A stretch of 8,521 bases of DNA, taken from positions 1 through 8,521 of the forward strand of contig CAILMK010000372.1 in NCBI GenBank assembly GCA_903835275.1, written 5' to 3'. How positions within the stretch are numbered: position 1 is the stretch's first letter; each line of letters begins with the position of its first letter. Source of the stretch: an uncultured bacterium (lineage in GTDB: Bacteria > Bacteroidota > Bacteroidia > CAILMK01). The translations under genes and the position numbers were made by a program. This document shows positions 1 through 7,229 of this stretch, one piece after another. The notes under the pieces are model-generated. The model was given only the letters and a program-made list of their open reading frames with translations. It ran no database searches and had not been told where the DNA came from.

Positions 1-1449
1 CTCATGGAATTGCACCACGAAAAAGTGGAAGATGAATTCCTGGTGGGTGACATATATCTGGGTCGGATTAAGAAATTAATTCCCGGGCTCAACGCTGCCT
101 TTGTAGATATAGGGCATGAAAAAGATGCGTTCCTGCATTACCTGGACCTTGGTCCTGATATCCGTTCGTTTTTAAAGTTTACTGATCTTGTACGTAAGGG
201 AAAACTAAAGGATACCCATCTTCACAGTTTCCGTTTTGAACCCCAGATCGTAAAAACCGGAAAGATTGACGAAGTATTCCAACCAAATACCCAGGTGATT
301 GTACAGATTGTCAAGGAGCCAATTTCCACCAAGGGGCCTCGTTTGACCTCACAGTTAAGTTTGCCGGGACGTTTCCTGATCCTGATTCCATTTAGCGATA
401 CGCTTTCCTTATCCAAAAAGATATTCAACCGTTCTGAAAGGGACAGGCTGAAGAAGATTATTGTCGGGATTAAGCCTAAGAATTACGGGGTCATTGTTCG
501 TACCAATGCGCAGGAGGCAACCCAGGAAGAACTGGAACAGGACCTGAAAAAGCTGATGCTGGATTGGGATAATCTTGTCAAGGAATTAATGGCTAATAAA
601 GCCAAGTTATATTCTGAAGCAGATAAGACAGTTACCATCCTCAGGGATATTTTGAACAGTTCATTCAGTAAAATCACCGTTGATAGCCAGAAACTTTACA
701 AGCAGATAAAAAAATATCTTCACGAAATAGCCCCCGAGCAGGAGGATATTGTGAAATACCAGAAAAGTGACGAATCGCTTTTTGAATACCTGGAAGTAGA
801 CAAGCAGATAAAATCCCTCTTCAATAAAATCGTAAATGTTGGAGGAGGCGCATACCTGGTTATTGAGCATACGGAGGCAATGCACGTCATTGACGTGAAT
901 AGCGGAAGCAAGCGGGTACGGAATGAGCTGCAGGAAGAAAATGCCCTTAAAACGAACATGGAGGCTGCTGCGGAAATTGCGCGTCATTTGCGTCTCCGCG
1001 ATATGGGTGGTATTGTAGTAGTGGATTTCATTGATATGCGCAGTGCATTGCACCGCAAGCAGGTCTTTGAAAAGATGAGGGACATCATGGTTGAGGACAG
1101 GGCAAAACACACCATTCTTCCTCTCTCAAAATTCGGGATCATGCAGATCACGCGTCAGCGTGTACGGCCAGAGATCAACATGGAAACATCTGAACCGTGC
1201 CCTGTTTGTTTCGGCACAGGTGTCATCAGCAGGCATATTACCATCAATGAGGAAATAGAGCGCAAGCTTGAAGAAACCCTTGATAAGCGTGAGAAAGGAC
1301 CCGTTACCTTATGCATACATCCGTTCCTGGCGGCATATTTCACCAATGGTTTCCCATCGGCACGCATGCGCTGGTACCTTAAATACCGCAAGTGGGTGAA
1401 GATAGAACCTATGGATGGTTATCTCTTAAATCAGTTTGAGATAGAATAG
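1..1449 (+). CDS. rng: Ribonuclease E/G family protein (RNase G-like), 5' partial
   Basis: Endoribonuclease of the RNase E/G family, which cleaves single-stranded RNA in rRNA maturation and mRNA turnover in the cytoplasm. The frame is open to the window edge (a Leu codon precedes the Met at 4), and the family normally has about 25 more N-terminal residues, so the true start lies outside. Numbering from the Met at 4, an S1-like RNA-binding domain covers roughly residues 14-117 (VGDIYLGRIKKLIPGLNAAFVDIG), interrupted by an insert at about 50-90. The catalytic DNase I-like part carries the two metal-binding aspartates: D297 in HVIDVNSGS and D341 in GGIVVVDFIDM. The zinc-link motif CPVCFGTG (C399, C402) follows, then a short C-terminal region. 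There is no long RNase E-type scaffold tail, so the architecture is RNase G-like. From memory, an HU-family gene often lies just upstream in Bacteroidota. No clear hairpin terminator follows the TAG stop. Confidence 0.95.
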   Translation, partial: LMELHHEKVEDEFLVGDIYLGRIKKLIPGLNAAFVDIGHEKDAFLHYLDLGPDIRSFLKFTDLVRKGKLKDTHLHSFRFEPQIVKTGKIDEVFQPNTQVIVQIVKEPISTKGPRLTSQLSLPGRFLILIPFSDTLSLSKKIFNRSERDRLKKIIVGIKPKNYGVIVRTNAQEATQEELEQDLKKLMLDWDNLVKELMANKAKLYSEADKTVTILRDILNSSFSKITVDSQKLYKQIKKYLHEIAPEQEDIVKYQKSDESLFEYLEVDKQIKSLFNKIVNVGGGAYLVIEHTEAMHVIDVNSGSKRVRNELQEENALKTNMEAAAEIARHLRLRDMGGIVVVDFIDMRSALHRKQVFEKMRDIMVEDRAKHTILPLSKFGIMQITRQRVRPEINMETSEPCPVCFGTGVISRHITINEEIERKLEETLDKREKGPVTLCIHPFLAAYFTNGFPSARMRWYLKYRKWVKIEPMDGYLLNQFEIE

Positions 1450-1468
1450 GACAGAAAACCTTTATTCA

Positions 1469-1476
1469 TATTTTTG
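1469..1476 (+). promoter_or_regulatory. Candidate Bacteroidota -7 box (TAnnTTTG) for the exported protein at 1527
   Basis: TATTTTTG matches the Bacteroidota -7 consensus TAnnTTTG, 50 bases upstream of the ATG at 1527 and just after the RNase gene ends. It would give a leader of roughly 40-45 bases. The nearest TTTG that could serve as the -33 box (1435-1438) is about 30 bases upstream, which is too far, so only half of the promoter is supported. The motif is AT-rich and may occur by chance. Confidence 0.3.
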
Positions 1477-1526
1477 AATAGATCCTTCTGCTTTTTTAAC
1501 AGACAATCAAGTAACTTTGGATCGAA

Positions 1527-2255
1527 ATGAGGAGCGCATTATACATACTTGCCTTCGTGTTACTTTCTTTTGCGGCAATAGCGCAGAATAAAGGGAAATC
1601 CGCCACGGATAATCTCGTTGTGGATTCTACCATCGCCCTGCCTCCGGATTCCACTATTTCAGATACCCTTATTGATGATGAATCCGAAGCCGAAGCCATG
1701 GATTCTACCGTTAATGCCATTACTGCTACTACTACGAATGATGAAGTATATACGTATCACCCTGAAGACCGCGGGGAATCCTTCAGGCATTATTTTATTC
1801 CTGTATTAATTGGCAGCTATTACCAGCCAAAGGGCAAAGATTCCCTGGGTACATACAAAGGCGCGGGTATAGAATACACTTTCATTGAAGCTTTTACTGA
1901 TAACAAATTTCATCACGGACCTGCCTACGAGAGATTGTATGGCAAGCTAAGCATTATGCAGAGCAGCAAAACAGTGCAAAGTGATCTTTTTTCCTTTTCC
2001 TTTGGTTTTGAATTCTCCTTTGAAAAACATCCGAACCGTCATATTTTCATTCCTTATTATGGCTTGGAATACGGCGGCTTTATCCAGAAATATTTTAATA
2101 CTGTAGGATGCATTATTCCCGATGCGGGTATCTTCCTGCTCTATTCCAAAAGGATCGCCTTATCGTGCAGCGGAGGCTATGTATATCCTTTCTCCAATTT
2201 CGAAATGCTGCAGGGGTATTATGCCAAGGCTTCCCTGAGAATTATTTTCTGGTAA
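1527..2255 (+). CDS. Exported protein of unknown function, possible small outer-membrane beta-barrel
   Basis: I do not recognise this 242-residue protein. It begins with a clear signal peptide (residues 1-19, MRSALYILAFVLLSFAAIA, cleavage likely before Q20), so it leaves the cytoplasm. Residues 20-80 are low-complexity, acidic and rich in Ser/Thr, with the tripeptide DST three times (33, 41, 59); this looks like a flexible linker. Residues 85-242 are rich in Gly and aromatic residues. They show alternating stretches that could be beta strands (LFSFSFGFEFSFEKH, FIPYYGLEYGGFIQKYF, AKASLRIIFW), and the protein ends in Phe-Trp, as many outer-membrane barrels end in an aromatic residue. The barrel assignment is inference from this pattern; a periplasmic or surface lipoprotein-like role is not excluded, but there is no lipobox cysteine. 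It has no strong Shine-Dalgarno site, which is normal in this phylum. It follows rng by 77 bases and converges on the T9SS gene with a 10-base gap. Confidence 0.8.
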   Translation: MRSALYILAFVLLSFAAIAQNKGKSATDNLVVDSTIALPPDSTISDTLIDDESEAEAMDSTVNAITATTTNDEVYTYHPEDRGESFRHYFIPVLIGSYYQPKGKDSLGTYKGAGIEYTFIEAFTDNKFHHGPAYERLYGKLSIMQSSKTVQSDLFSFSFGFEFSFEKHPNRHIFIPYYGLEYGGFIQKYFNTVGCIIPDAGIFLLYSKRIALSCSGGYVYPFSNFEMLQGYYAKASLRIIFW

Positions 2256-2265
2256 ATCAATAATT

Positions 2266-4203
2266 TCACTGTAATATTATTTTCTCAAAACTACTCTGTG
2301 TAGCGTTTTGTACCTGCAGGAAATAGATGCCTTTCGGGTAGCTCCGGAGGTCTAATTCGTAAGATGAATTTACTTTAAAAGAGAATAATTTCTTACCTGT
2401 AATATCCGTTAACTTCACGTTGGAAGGTATTGGATTTGTCAATTCAATCCGGATAAATCCTGTACTTGGATTAGGATAAATTTTTATTCCGTTTTCATTA
2501 GTGGAATTAGCAATCCCTGTAAGGATAAAATTGTAATCAGCCGAACGTTCAGACTCACAAATACTATCTGTGTAAGAGACGGAATATTTTCCGGAACGCG
2601 ATGGCATAAAATAACAATTCACTGAACTTATCAATGAATCATTAATATACCAGTTGCACGATTTTTTTCCGGTGATGGAAGAAACAAGTGTGTCTTTTCC
2701 TATGAGGGATATTTTTGGTGCCGAATCCTGAAGTATGGTTACCGTTCCGCTGTCAATATTTTTATCTCCATACATATTGCTGCATTGAACATAATACTTG
2801 TAAAGGCCCGGCTTGGAATAATGATGCATAAAGGAATCCGTAGTGGAAGACAAGCTATCATCGCCCCACCATTTTATGGAATTGATAATACTCGCGGAAT
2901 CAGCTTTTAGTTTGAAAGTAGCATTATTGCAGGAGGCATTTGCATTTGATGTAAAGGAAGAAGCCGGGTCTACAAATACCAAAAATCCGCGCGAAGTAAC
3001 TCCCGGATACGGACACTGGCTATCACTTGCATTCACCATGAGAAAATATGCCTGTTTATCTATATCCTTTGTACCAGGTGTCCAGCATACATCCAGCTTT
3101 TGGCTATTTCCTTTGCCTGTGGTAGTGATAGATGCTCCGCTTATAGTGGTTTGCCAGTTTAATCGGATGCTATCCTTGCGGTCGGAATCTTTTGCAAAAA
3201 TGGAAACGCATTTTTTCTTTCCTGCAGTAAAATGAACGACGGAACCATCGGTACTATCCACGCCGGATAGCTGAGGGATCTTGTTTTTGTTCCCGCGCAA
3301 TATATTCAACTGGAAATCCCGGGTAAAATAGTCCTCTAGATAAGGTTTGCCGGCCATTGTTTTTTTATACCTTTCTATTCTTACGCAAATGGTAGTGATT
3401 GCAGTAGCAGTTGGCTCTGCATACATATCTCCTGTTTGAGGATCCAGATGGAATCCTCCATAGGAAGAATGTGGATTCCAATGAGCATTAGGATTAGGGA
3501 AGGAATCAAATTGAAAAGGCTTGTTATAACTATAAGGTTTGGAATAGTCAACATAAGTAGGTTTGCCGCCCACACTAATTGGTCCATACTGTTCAGGCTT
3601 GCTAAGTGAATAACTAAATGAATCCTTGTTTCCGGAGGAATCACGGTCAAAATCATAGGCTCCTAAATTAAACCTGAAGGGTTGATTCACTTGTGCAACA
3701 AAAAATGGAGGATTGCTAAATATTGGTGAGCTATCCTTTGGATTCAGGCAAGTGTTTAATTCGCTTTCCAAATATGCAGCCTCATCTGCCATGCCGATCG
3801 TAATGTCACTACTGCGGCCTGTATCACTAATAGAAAGATAGAAATTGCAGCAGGAGCTTGACGTGGGTTTAACGAAGGTACAGCTATAGATATATTTCTT
3901 TACGCCATATCCGAATGTACAACCGGATTTGCAATCAGAACATTGGGTTTTGCAGACAGGAGTTACATCTATGGTGGAGGAATGTTTTTGAGTAATTGAA
4001 ATAGATTTATACTTGCAATCATTCACCCCAATAACAAGATTTGGGGGCCCATAAATGGAACCACAACTCAAATAGATATTAGCCGTAATTAAAAAAGAAT
4101 CTTTCCCCAACACTTTCCAACTCATTTCACCGCCCATATAACCGCCGGCTTTTGATTGAAGAAAACACAAGGAAAACACGAAAAGAAGGATGATTTTTCT
4201 CAT
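2266..4203 (-). CDS. T9SS-secreted surface protein with PKD-like domain and C-terminal sorting domain
   Basis: This 645-residue protein is predicted to cross the inner membrane by Sec and the outer membrane by the type IX secretion system. The signal peptide is residues 1-18 (MRKIILLFVFSLCFLQSKA, cut near A19). Next is a GGYMGGEMSWKVLG segment like the 'GGEI-W-C-G' start of large Bacteroidota surface proteins. A Cys-rich patch follows (C84, C88, C91, C95, C108, C118, C119), probably disulfide-bonded. Residues about 428-490 look like a PKD/Ig-like domain (WWGDDS...HHYSKPGLYKYYVQC). Residues about 573-645 are a type A T9SS sorting domain: IYPNPSTGFIRIE, then LTDITGKKLFSF, then YPKGIYFLQVQ, ending KIILQ. 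I chose ATG 4203 over an in-frame TTG at 4227 because the signal peptide begins there and the TTG lies inside the likely -7 promoter box. The gene stands alone, opposite to its left neighbour. Its substrate or partner cannot be told; adhesion or matrix binding is a guess. Confidence 0.87.
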   Translation of the reverse strand: MRKIILLFVFSLCFLQSKAGGYMGGEMSWKVLGKDSFLITANIYLSCGSIYGPPNLVIGVNDCKYKSISITQKHSSTIDVTPVCKTQCSDCKSGCTFGYGVKKYIYSCTFVKPTSSSCCNFYLSISDTGRSSDITIGMADEAAYLESELNTCLNPKDSSPIFSNPPFFVAQVNQPFRFNLGAYDFDRDSSGNKDSFSYSLSKPEQYGPISVGGKPTYVDYSKPYSYNKPFQFDSFPNPNAHWNPHSSYGGFHLDPQTGDMYAEPTATAITTICVRIERYKKTMAGKPYLEDYFTRDFQLNILRGNKNKIPQLSGVDSTDGSVVHFTAGKKKCVSIFAKDSDRKDSIRLNWQTTISGASITTTGKGNSQKLDVCWTPGTKDIDKQAYFLMVNASDSQCPYPGVTSRGFLVFVDPASSFTSNANASCNNATFKLKADSASIINSIKWWGDDSLSSTTDSFMHHYSKPGLYKYYVQCSNMYGDKNIDSGTVTILQDSAPKISLIGKDTLVSSITGKKSCNWYINDSLISSVNCYFMPSRSGKYSVSYTDSICESERSADYNFILTGIANSTNENGIKIYPNPSTGFIRIELTNPIPSNVKLTDITGKKLFSFKVNSSYELDLRSYPKGIYFLQVQNATQSSFEKIILQ

Positions 4204-4224
4204 AGTTTTATTTGTTTGGCTATT

Positions 4225-4232
4225 CAAATATA
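4225..4232 (-). promoter_or_regulatory. Candidate -7 box of the T9SS cargo gene
   Basis: On the minus strand the sequence reads TATATTTG, an exact match to the Bacteroidota -7 consensus TAnnTTTG, ending 21 bases before the ATG at 4203. Transcription would start near 4217-4220, leaving a very short A/T-rich leader (AATAAAACT just before ATG), which suits Bacteroidota translation without a Shine-Dalgarno site. No clear TTTG -33 box is seen at the usual spacing; the region upstream is a T-rich run. Confidence 0.45.
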
Positions 4233-4271
4233 CAAAAAAATAGAGAAATAGAAGTTTATTTTACCACCTAA

Positions 4272-4285
4272 CCCCCTAAAGGGGG
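4272..4285. repeat. GC hairpin CCCCC-TAAA-GGGGG
   Basis: A perfect 5-bp C/G stem with a TAAA loop, at the left edge of the intergenic element and about 40 bases upstream of the T9SS gene's -7 box. It is followed immediately by a second small hairpin, GCGC TTC GCGC (4288-4298). Neither has a T-run on either strand, so they are not convincing intrinsic terminators. Confidence 0.5.
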
Positions 4286-4322
4286 AAGCGCTTCGCGCAT
4301 TCAGTGATTATCTGGAAGTTTT

Positions 4323-4445
4323 TGTTCCAGCAGAGTCTCTCGAAGCGCCGGGACTGGCATGGCGAGGACTCTGCGTCCGGAAGCTACTAATAGCAGTGTC
4401 CCTTTCCTCCATACAAACAAGCCTGCATGAGACATTGCTGGAACA
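4323..4445. repeat. 123-base module with 17-nt imperfect terminal inverted repeats and internal hairpins
   Basis: The ends TGTTCCAGCA (4323-4332) and TGCTGGAACA (4436-4445) are a perfect 10-bp inverted repeat. After a 2-base interruption the match resumes as GTCTC (4335-4339) with GAGAC (4429-4433), so 15 of 17 positions pair. Inside lies a second strong stem: GCAGAGTC-T-CTCG (4330-4342) with CGAG-GACTCTGC (4363-4374), 12 pairs with one bulged T. A small hairpin GCTA-CTAA-TAGC follows (4383-4394). The 10-bp outer stem and a 9-pair version of the inner stem (starting at 4333) can form together, giving a branched fold. This could be a non-autonomous mobile element, a REP-like sequence or a structured RNA; the sequence alone does not decide. 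Confidence 0.55.
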
Positions 4446-4450
4446 TTATA

Positions 4451-4492
4451 AAAATCGAAGATTTTAATTTCCCCTCCTGTTTTTAGGCGGGG
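4451..4492 (-). terminator. Possible terminator hairpins downstream of the gld operon
   Basis: Read on the minus strand after the DUF4340 stop, two hairpins follow each other about 40-80 bases downstream. First is CCCCgCCT / AGGaGGGG with a 6-base loop and one mismatch (4492-4471). Second is AAAATC-TTC-GATTTT (4465-4451), followed by TTAT. The first is stable but lacks a T-run; the second has a short T-rich tail but a weak stem. Together they may end the operon transcript, though they may only be parts of the repeat element. Confidence 0.3.
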
Positions 4493-4529
4493 TGCCCGTA
4501 GGATGGGGTTGTCAATCGTGAGTAGGAGC

Positions 4530-5522
4530 TTACTTCACAAAATTACTATACCCTTTCATGATCCTTTGCAGATTTCTTCTCTGGACGTAGACAATTTCAG
4601 TTGGGTCATTACTATTGATGGCAAGAAACCTGCTCTTATCATTAGGATCACGCCCTGCCATTTGCAAATGGCCTTCTGCGCGTACATTGTAGAATTTAAC
4701 CGTGGAAGCTTCTTGCCCTTCCGTTTTTACTGAGATTGTAACCACAGGATCCAGGTGGCGGACAGAATCCATTTGTGCAGGTTGTGCAGTATAGAAAGCT
4801 TCATATTCCACATTGGTAAAACCAAGCAAAAACTCTTTGGCATTTAAAGTGGATACTTCTTTTCCTTCACCACTTTCGTTTGGATGTGATATGCTGAAAT
4901 TTTTTCCATCGGAAGTAAATTTGAATGATTCCTTGGGATTTTCCGGATAATCATACGTTACCTCGCGGATGCTTGAAGGGGCGAGTTTATAAACATCCCT
5001 TCCGCGCCATCCTTTTTCAGCGGCATCATATCTGCCGGACAAATATCCATCAAAGCCCGGTATCCATGTCACAATGGGATCACTGGAGCCATCCATCAGC
5101 ATAATGGTTCCAAGCTCGTCTGAGGTAGTGCCACCGACATAATACGTTAGCGTTGGAGTTGTATTGCCCTTGGTATATATTTCCACCTTTACACTGCCTG
5201 TAAGCATATCCTTGAGGAAGGCTTTTTTTGCCTTTACAGATAATGGATTTTTCATTTCAACGGAGTGCATCGTTTCCAGTAAAATATCCATCCTTGATTT
5301 AAATGCCTTATATTTTTTATTGAGTGTCCAGGAGCCTGGCCCGGTACGCTCTAGCAGTACCTGGTTTTTATTTTTATCAGCAAGAAATATTTTGGTGATG
5401 CTTCCGGTATCTTTAATAGCAAATACAGTCATAGTTCCTGTCCGGTTCCGCGAAAGAAGAAATATACACGCTCCTGCGAGGATCACAAAAATTGCCAGAT
5501 ATACGTAAGTTGCTTTCTTCAT
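4530..5522 (-). CDS. DUF4340 domain-containing membrane-anchored protein, last gene of the gld operon
   Basis: This 330-residue protein has a single N-terminal membrane helix (about residues 6-24, after MKKA) and the rest is predicted to lie on the periplasmic side. The body resembles DUF4340 proteins: an early beta-rich segment, KIFLADKNKNQVLLERTGPGSWTLN (about 44-68), then MDILLETMHSVEMKNPLS, a TYYVGGTTSDELGTIML segment (about 126-142), and GWRGRDVYKL (171-180). The family is widespread beside ABC-2 transporters of the GldG type, but its biochemical role is unknown to me. Its ATG lies 8 bases after the gldG stop, so it is almost certainly co-transcribed with gldA, gldF and gldG. This placement suggests an accessory or partner subunit of that transporter. 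No catalytic motif is visible. The family assignment is from recognition of the sequence pattern, not a search. Confidence 0.82.
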   Translation of the reverse strand: MKKATYVYLAIFVILAGACIFLLSRNRTGTMTVFAIKDTGSITKIFLADKNKNQVLLERTGPGSWTLNKKYKAFKSRMDILLETMHSVEMKNPLSVKAKKAFLKDMLTGSVKVEIYTKGNTTPTLTYYVGGTTSDELGTIMLMDGSSDPIVTWIPGFDGYLSGRYDAAEKGWRGRDVYKLAPSSIREVTYDYPENPKESFKFTSDGKNFSISHPNESGEGKEVSTLNAKEFLLGFTNVEYEAFYTAQPAQMDSVRHLDPVVTISVKTEGQEASTVKFYNVRAEGHLQMAGRDPNDKSRFLAINSNDPTEIVYVQRRNLQRIMKGYSNFVK

Positions 5523-5530
5523 GGTTTTAA

Positions 5531-7228
5531 TTATACGCTGAATCTTCTTTTCCTGATGTAATTATAAATGATACCGAATAGTATTACAAGGAAAATCGGT
5601 ATGATCGTGTTGATGGTTTTCCAATAGGTTGCGTCACTTTTTACAGCTCCTGCATCCAAGAGGCGCAACTTGAATTGCTTGGACCGGAGTGAGATTAAAC
5701 CTGATTCGTCCACGAGGTAATCGATGCAATTGAGGATAAAGTTTTTATTTGCGAAATACTGGTTGGTATAAGGATCATACCCCAGTGGATATCCCTGTTG
5801 CTTGCTCTTGCTGAATTGATTTTTGATCACATCCCCGTCAGATACAACAATGATCTTTGCGGGCTTGCTTTTTGTAAGGAACTCTCCGTATTCAGGCCCC
5901 GGATTCTGGCGGTTTGCAAATGCAGACCTGAAGCTACCTTCAAGTAAAACAGCAAGGTTTTTTTGCCCCGCAGTATACATCCTCTGGTCTATATTCTTAA
6001 CCATATTCAGGTTTATCAGAACAGGATTTTGCATTACCCTGGAGCTTGGGGAAGTTTGCAGGAGAATAGTTTTTTTAACTTCCGGATTCTGTTTGCCGTT
6101 TACAGTATCAATGGTGTTTGCAAACTGAAACCATATTCCACTCAGCCCATTTACAATCGGGTGATCACCGGATGGTGTCACGAGAGGATAGAAGGGCCAT
6201 TTCAGCAGGTTGCCGCTATTTTGTGAACCATACGCAGCGCTAATTAAAGGGATGTAATGGCGATTCAAATCGAGGACTAAATTATCATTGATGCGGACTC
6301 CGTATTTATAGAAAAAATCTTCGAGGTGTAAAGGATAACTTACAGTAAGTTCATTGCCGGAATGAAGGCTGTCAAGCTCTGCCATTAGGTTATCAATACA
6401 GAATAAAACCTTACCACCTTTCATAATGTATTGGTCCAGTTTATACTTTTCCAATTCTGAAAAAGTGGAATCCGGCTTTGCAACAATGAGTGCTGCATAT
6501 TCATCATAACGACCTACTTTGTACTTGGGTGCATCCACATAGTCAACCGTATAATATTCCGTCAGCGCAGTTTCAATATCCTTCAGGTATTTCGGATCCA
6601 GTTCCCCGTGTCCCTGTACAATTCCTATTTTAGGTTTCATTCCGCTCAAAAGCTTCCGCAGCGTATTGGCGAATTTATATTCTATCTGAGTAACGGAATT
6701 ATTCAATACTTCTTCAGGACTGACATTACCCACCTGATCCTCCAGTAGTATGGTGGAAAGACTCTCATTATTGTAAGTAATAATGGCTCCCGGGAATATT
6801 ATTTTCTGTGAAAATTTATCGTCCTCATTTACACTCAGGTTGATCGGGCGCAAGCCGAGGGATGCCAGTTGGGTGTATAATTTCTTCTTGCCCTCCAAAT
6901 CATTTCCTGCATTCGGATTGATGAACTGGTATTGTATCCTGTCACCTGCAACTGACCTGAATTCATCAAGAATATCCTTGATGGCATCGTGCAGGCGGAC
7001 AAATCCGGCAGGAAGATCATCACCTTCAAGATATACTTTTACGAAAACCACATCTTTGGTTTTCTTAAGCATTTTTATAGTCGGTTCGGAAAGTGTAAAA
7101 CGTTTATCTCCGGTAAGGTCAATGCGTTTATAATATAAATTACAGATGATGTTTACAGCCACAATAATGGCAAGCATCAGGATTGCCTGGATAATGATCT
7201 GCCGTTTCTTTTCTTTTGCCTTGTTCAT
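5531..7228 (-). CDS. gldG: GldG, gliding motility ABC transporter auxiliary (substrate-binding-like) subunit
   Basis: GldG works with GldF and GldA in an ABC transporter needed for gliding in flavobacteria; its substrate is not established. The 565-residue protein has an N-terminal membrane helix (about residues 11-29), the typical segment YYKRIDLTGDKRFTLSEPT (32-50), and a large extracytoplasmic ABC_transp_aux-type region. Recognisable parts are IGIVQGHGEL (201-210), KGGKVLFCID (270-279), IIVVSDGDVIKNQF (459-472) and FILNCIDYLVDESGLISLRSK (497-517). A C-terminal helix (about 540-558) is followed by the basic tail RKRRFSV. Two helices flanking a soluble domain and this length fit GldG. The ATG follows the gldF stop by one base (TAA-C-ATG), which suggests translational coupling and fixes the start. 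Confidence 0.93.
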   Translation of the reverse strand: MNKAKEKKRQIIIQAILMLAIIVAVNIICNLYYKRIDLTGDKRFTLSEPTIKMLKKTKDVVFVKVYLEGDDLPAGFVRLHDAIKDILDEFRSVAGDRIQYQFINPNAGNDLEGKKKLYTQLASLGLRPINLSVNEDDKFSQKIIFPGAIITYNNESLSTILLEDQVGNVSPEEVLNNSVTQIEYKFANTLRKLLSGMKPKIGIVQGHGELDPKYLKDIETALTEYYTVDYVDAPKYKVGRYDEYAALIVAKPDSTFSELEKYKLDQYIMKGGKVLFCIDNLMAELDSLHSGNELTVSYPLHLEDFFYKYGVRINDNLVLDLNRHYIPLISAAYGSQNSGNLLKWPFYPLVTPSGDHPIVNGLSGIWFQFANTIDTVNGKQNPEVKKTILLQTSPSSRVMQNPVLINLNMVKNIDQRMYTAGQKNLAVLLEGSFRSAFANRQNPGPEYGEFLTKSKPAKIIVVSDGDVIKNQFSKSKQQGYPLGYDPYTNQYFANKNFILNCIDYLVDESGLISLRSKQFKLRLLDAGAVKSDATYWKTINTIIPIFLVILFGIIYNYIRKRRFSV

Positions 7229-7229
7229 G

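Larger units (their letters stand above)
4268..4510. repeat. Non-coding hairpin-rich intergenic element, probable dispersed repeat
   Basis: This block fills most of the gap between the T9SS gene and the gld operon and holds no credible ORF. It opens with a GC hairpin (CCCCC TAAA GGGGG, 4272-4285), followed by GCGC TTC GCGC (4288-4298). The centre is a 123-base module bounded by long inverted repeats (4323-4445). It then has an AT hairpin (4451-4465) and a second GC hairpin (4471-4492), and ends near GGGGTT (4505-4510), the complement of AACCCC at 4270-4275. From memory, intergenic motifs of the type CCCCTCCT...AGGAGGGGTGCCCG and CCCCCTAAAGGGGG recur in many Bacteroidota genomes, so I take it as a repeat element or a MITE remnant. 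No flanking target duplication is obvious. The copy number in this genome cannot be judged from one window. Confidence 0.5.

Noticed and set aside
661..1110. 149-codon open frame antisense to the RNase gene
   Set aside because: It lies wholly within the catalytic part of rng, its translation has no recognisable domain or start context, and the sense frame is clearly a conserved enzyme.
1435..1438. TTTG as the -33 box for the promoter at 1469
   Set aside because: The spacing to the -7 box is about 30 bases instead of roughly 20, and it lies within the last codons of rng.
2259..2281. AATAAT / ATTATT inverted repeat with an 11-base loop at the convergent gene ends
   Set aside because: The 6-bp stem is only A-T pairs and would be too weak to act as a terminator.
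4262..4515. CRISPR array, tRNA or known riboswitch in the intergenic gap
   Set aside because: There are no regularly spaced direct repeats, no tRNA-like arms with a CCA end or T-loop, and no riboswitch core I recognise; the structure is inverted repeats instead.
4503..4733. 76-codon plus-strand frame crossing the end of the DUF4340 gene
   Set aside because: It starts in the repeat edge and runs antisense through the coding sequence; nothing in its translation looks like a protein family.
5164..5508. 114-codon plus-strand frame, with similar ones at 6783-7133 and 8123-8479
   Set aside because: These are antisense shadows of the DUF4340, gldG and gldA genes, without domain or promoter support.
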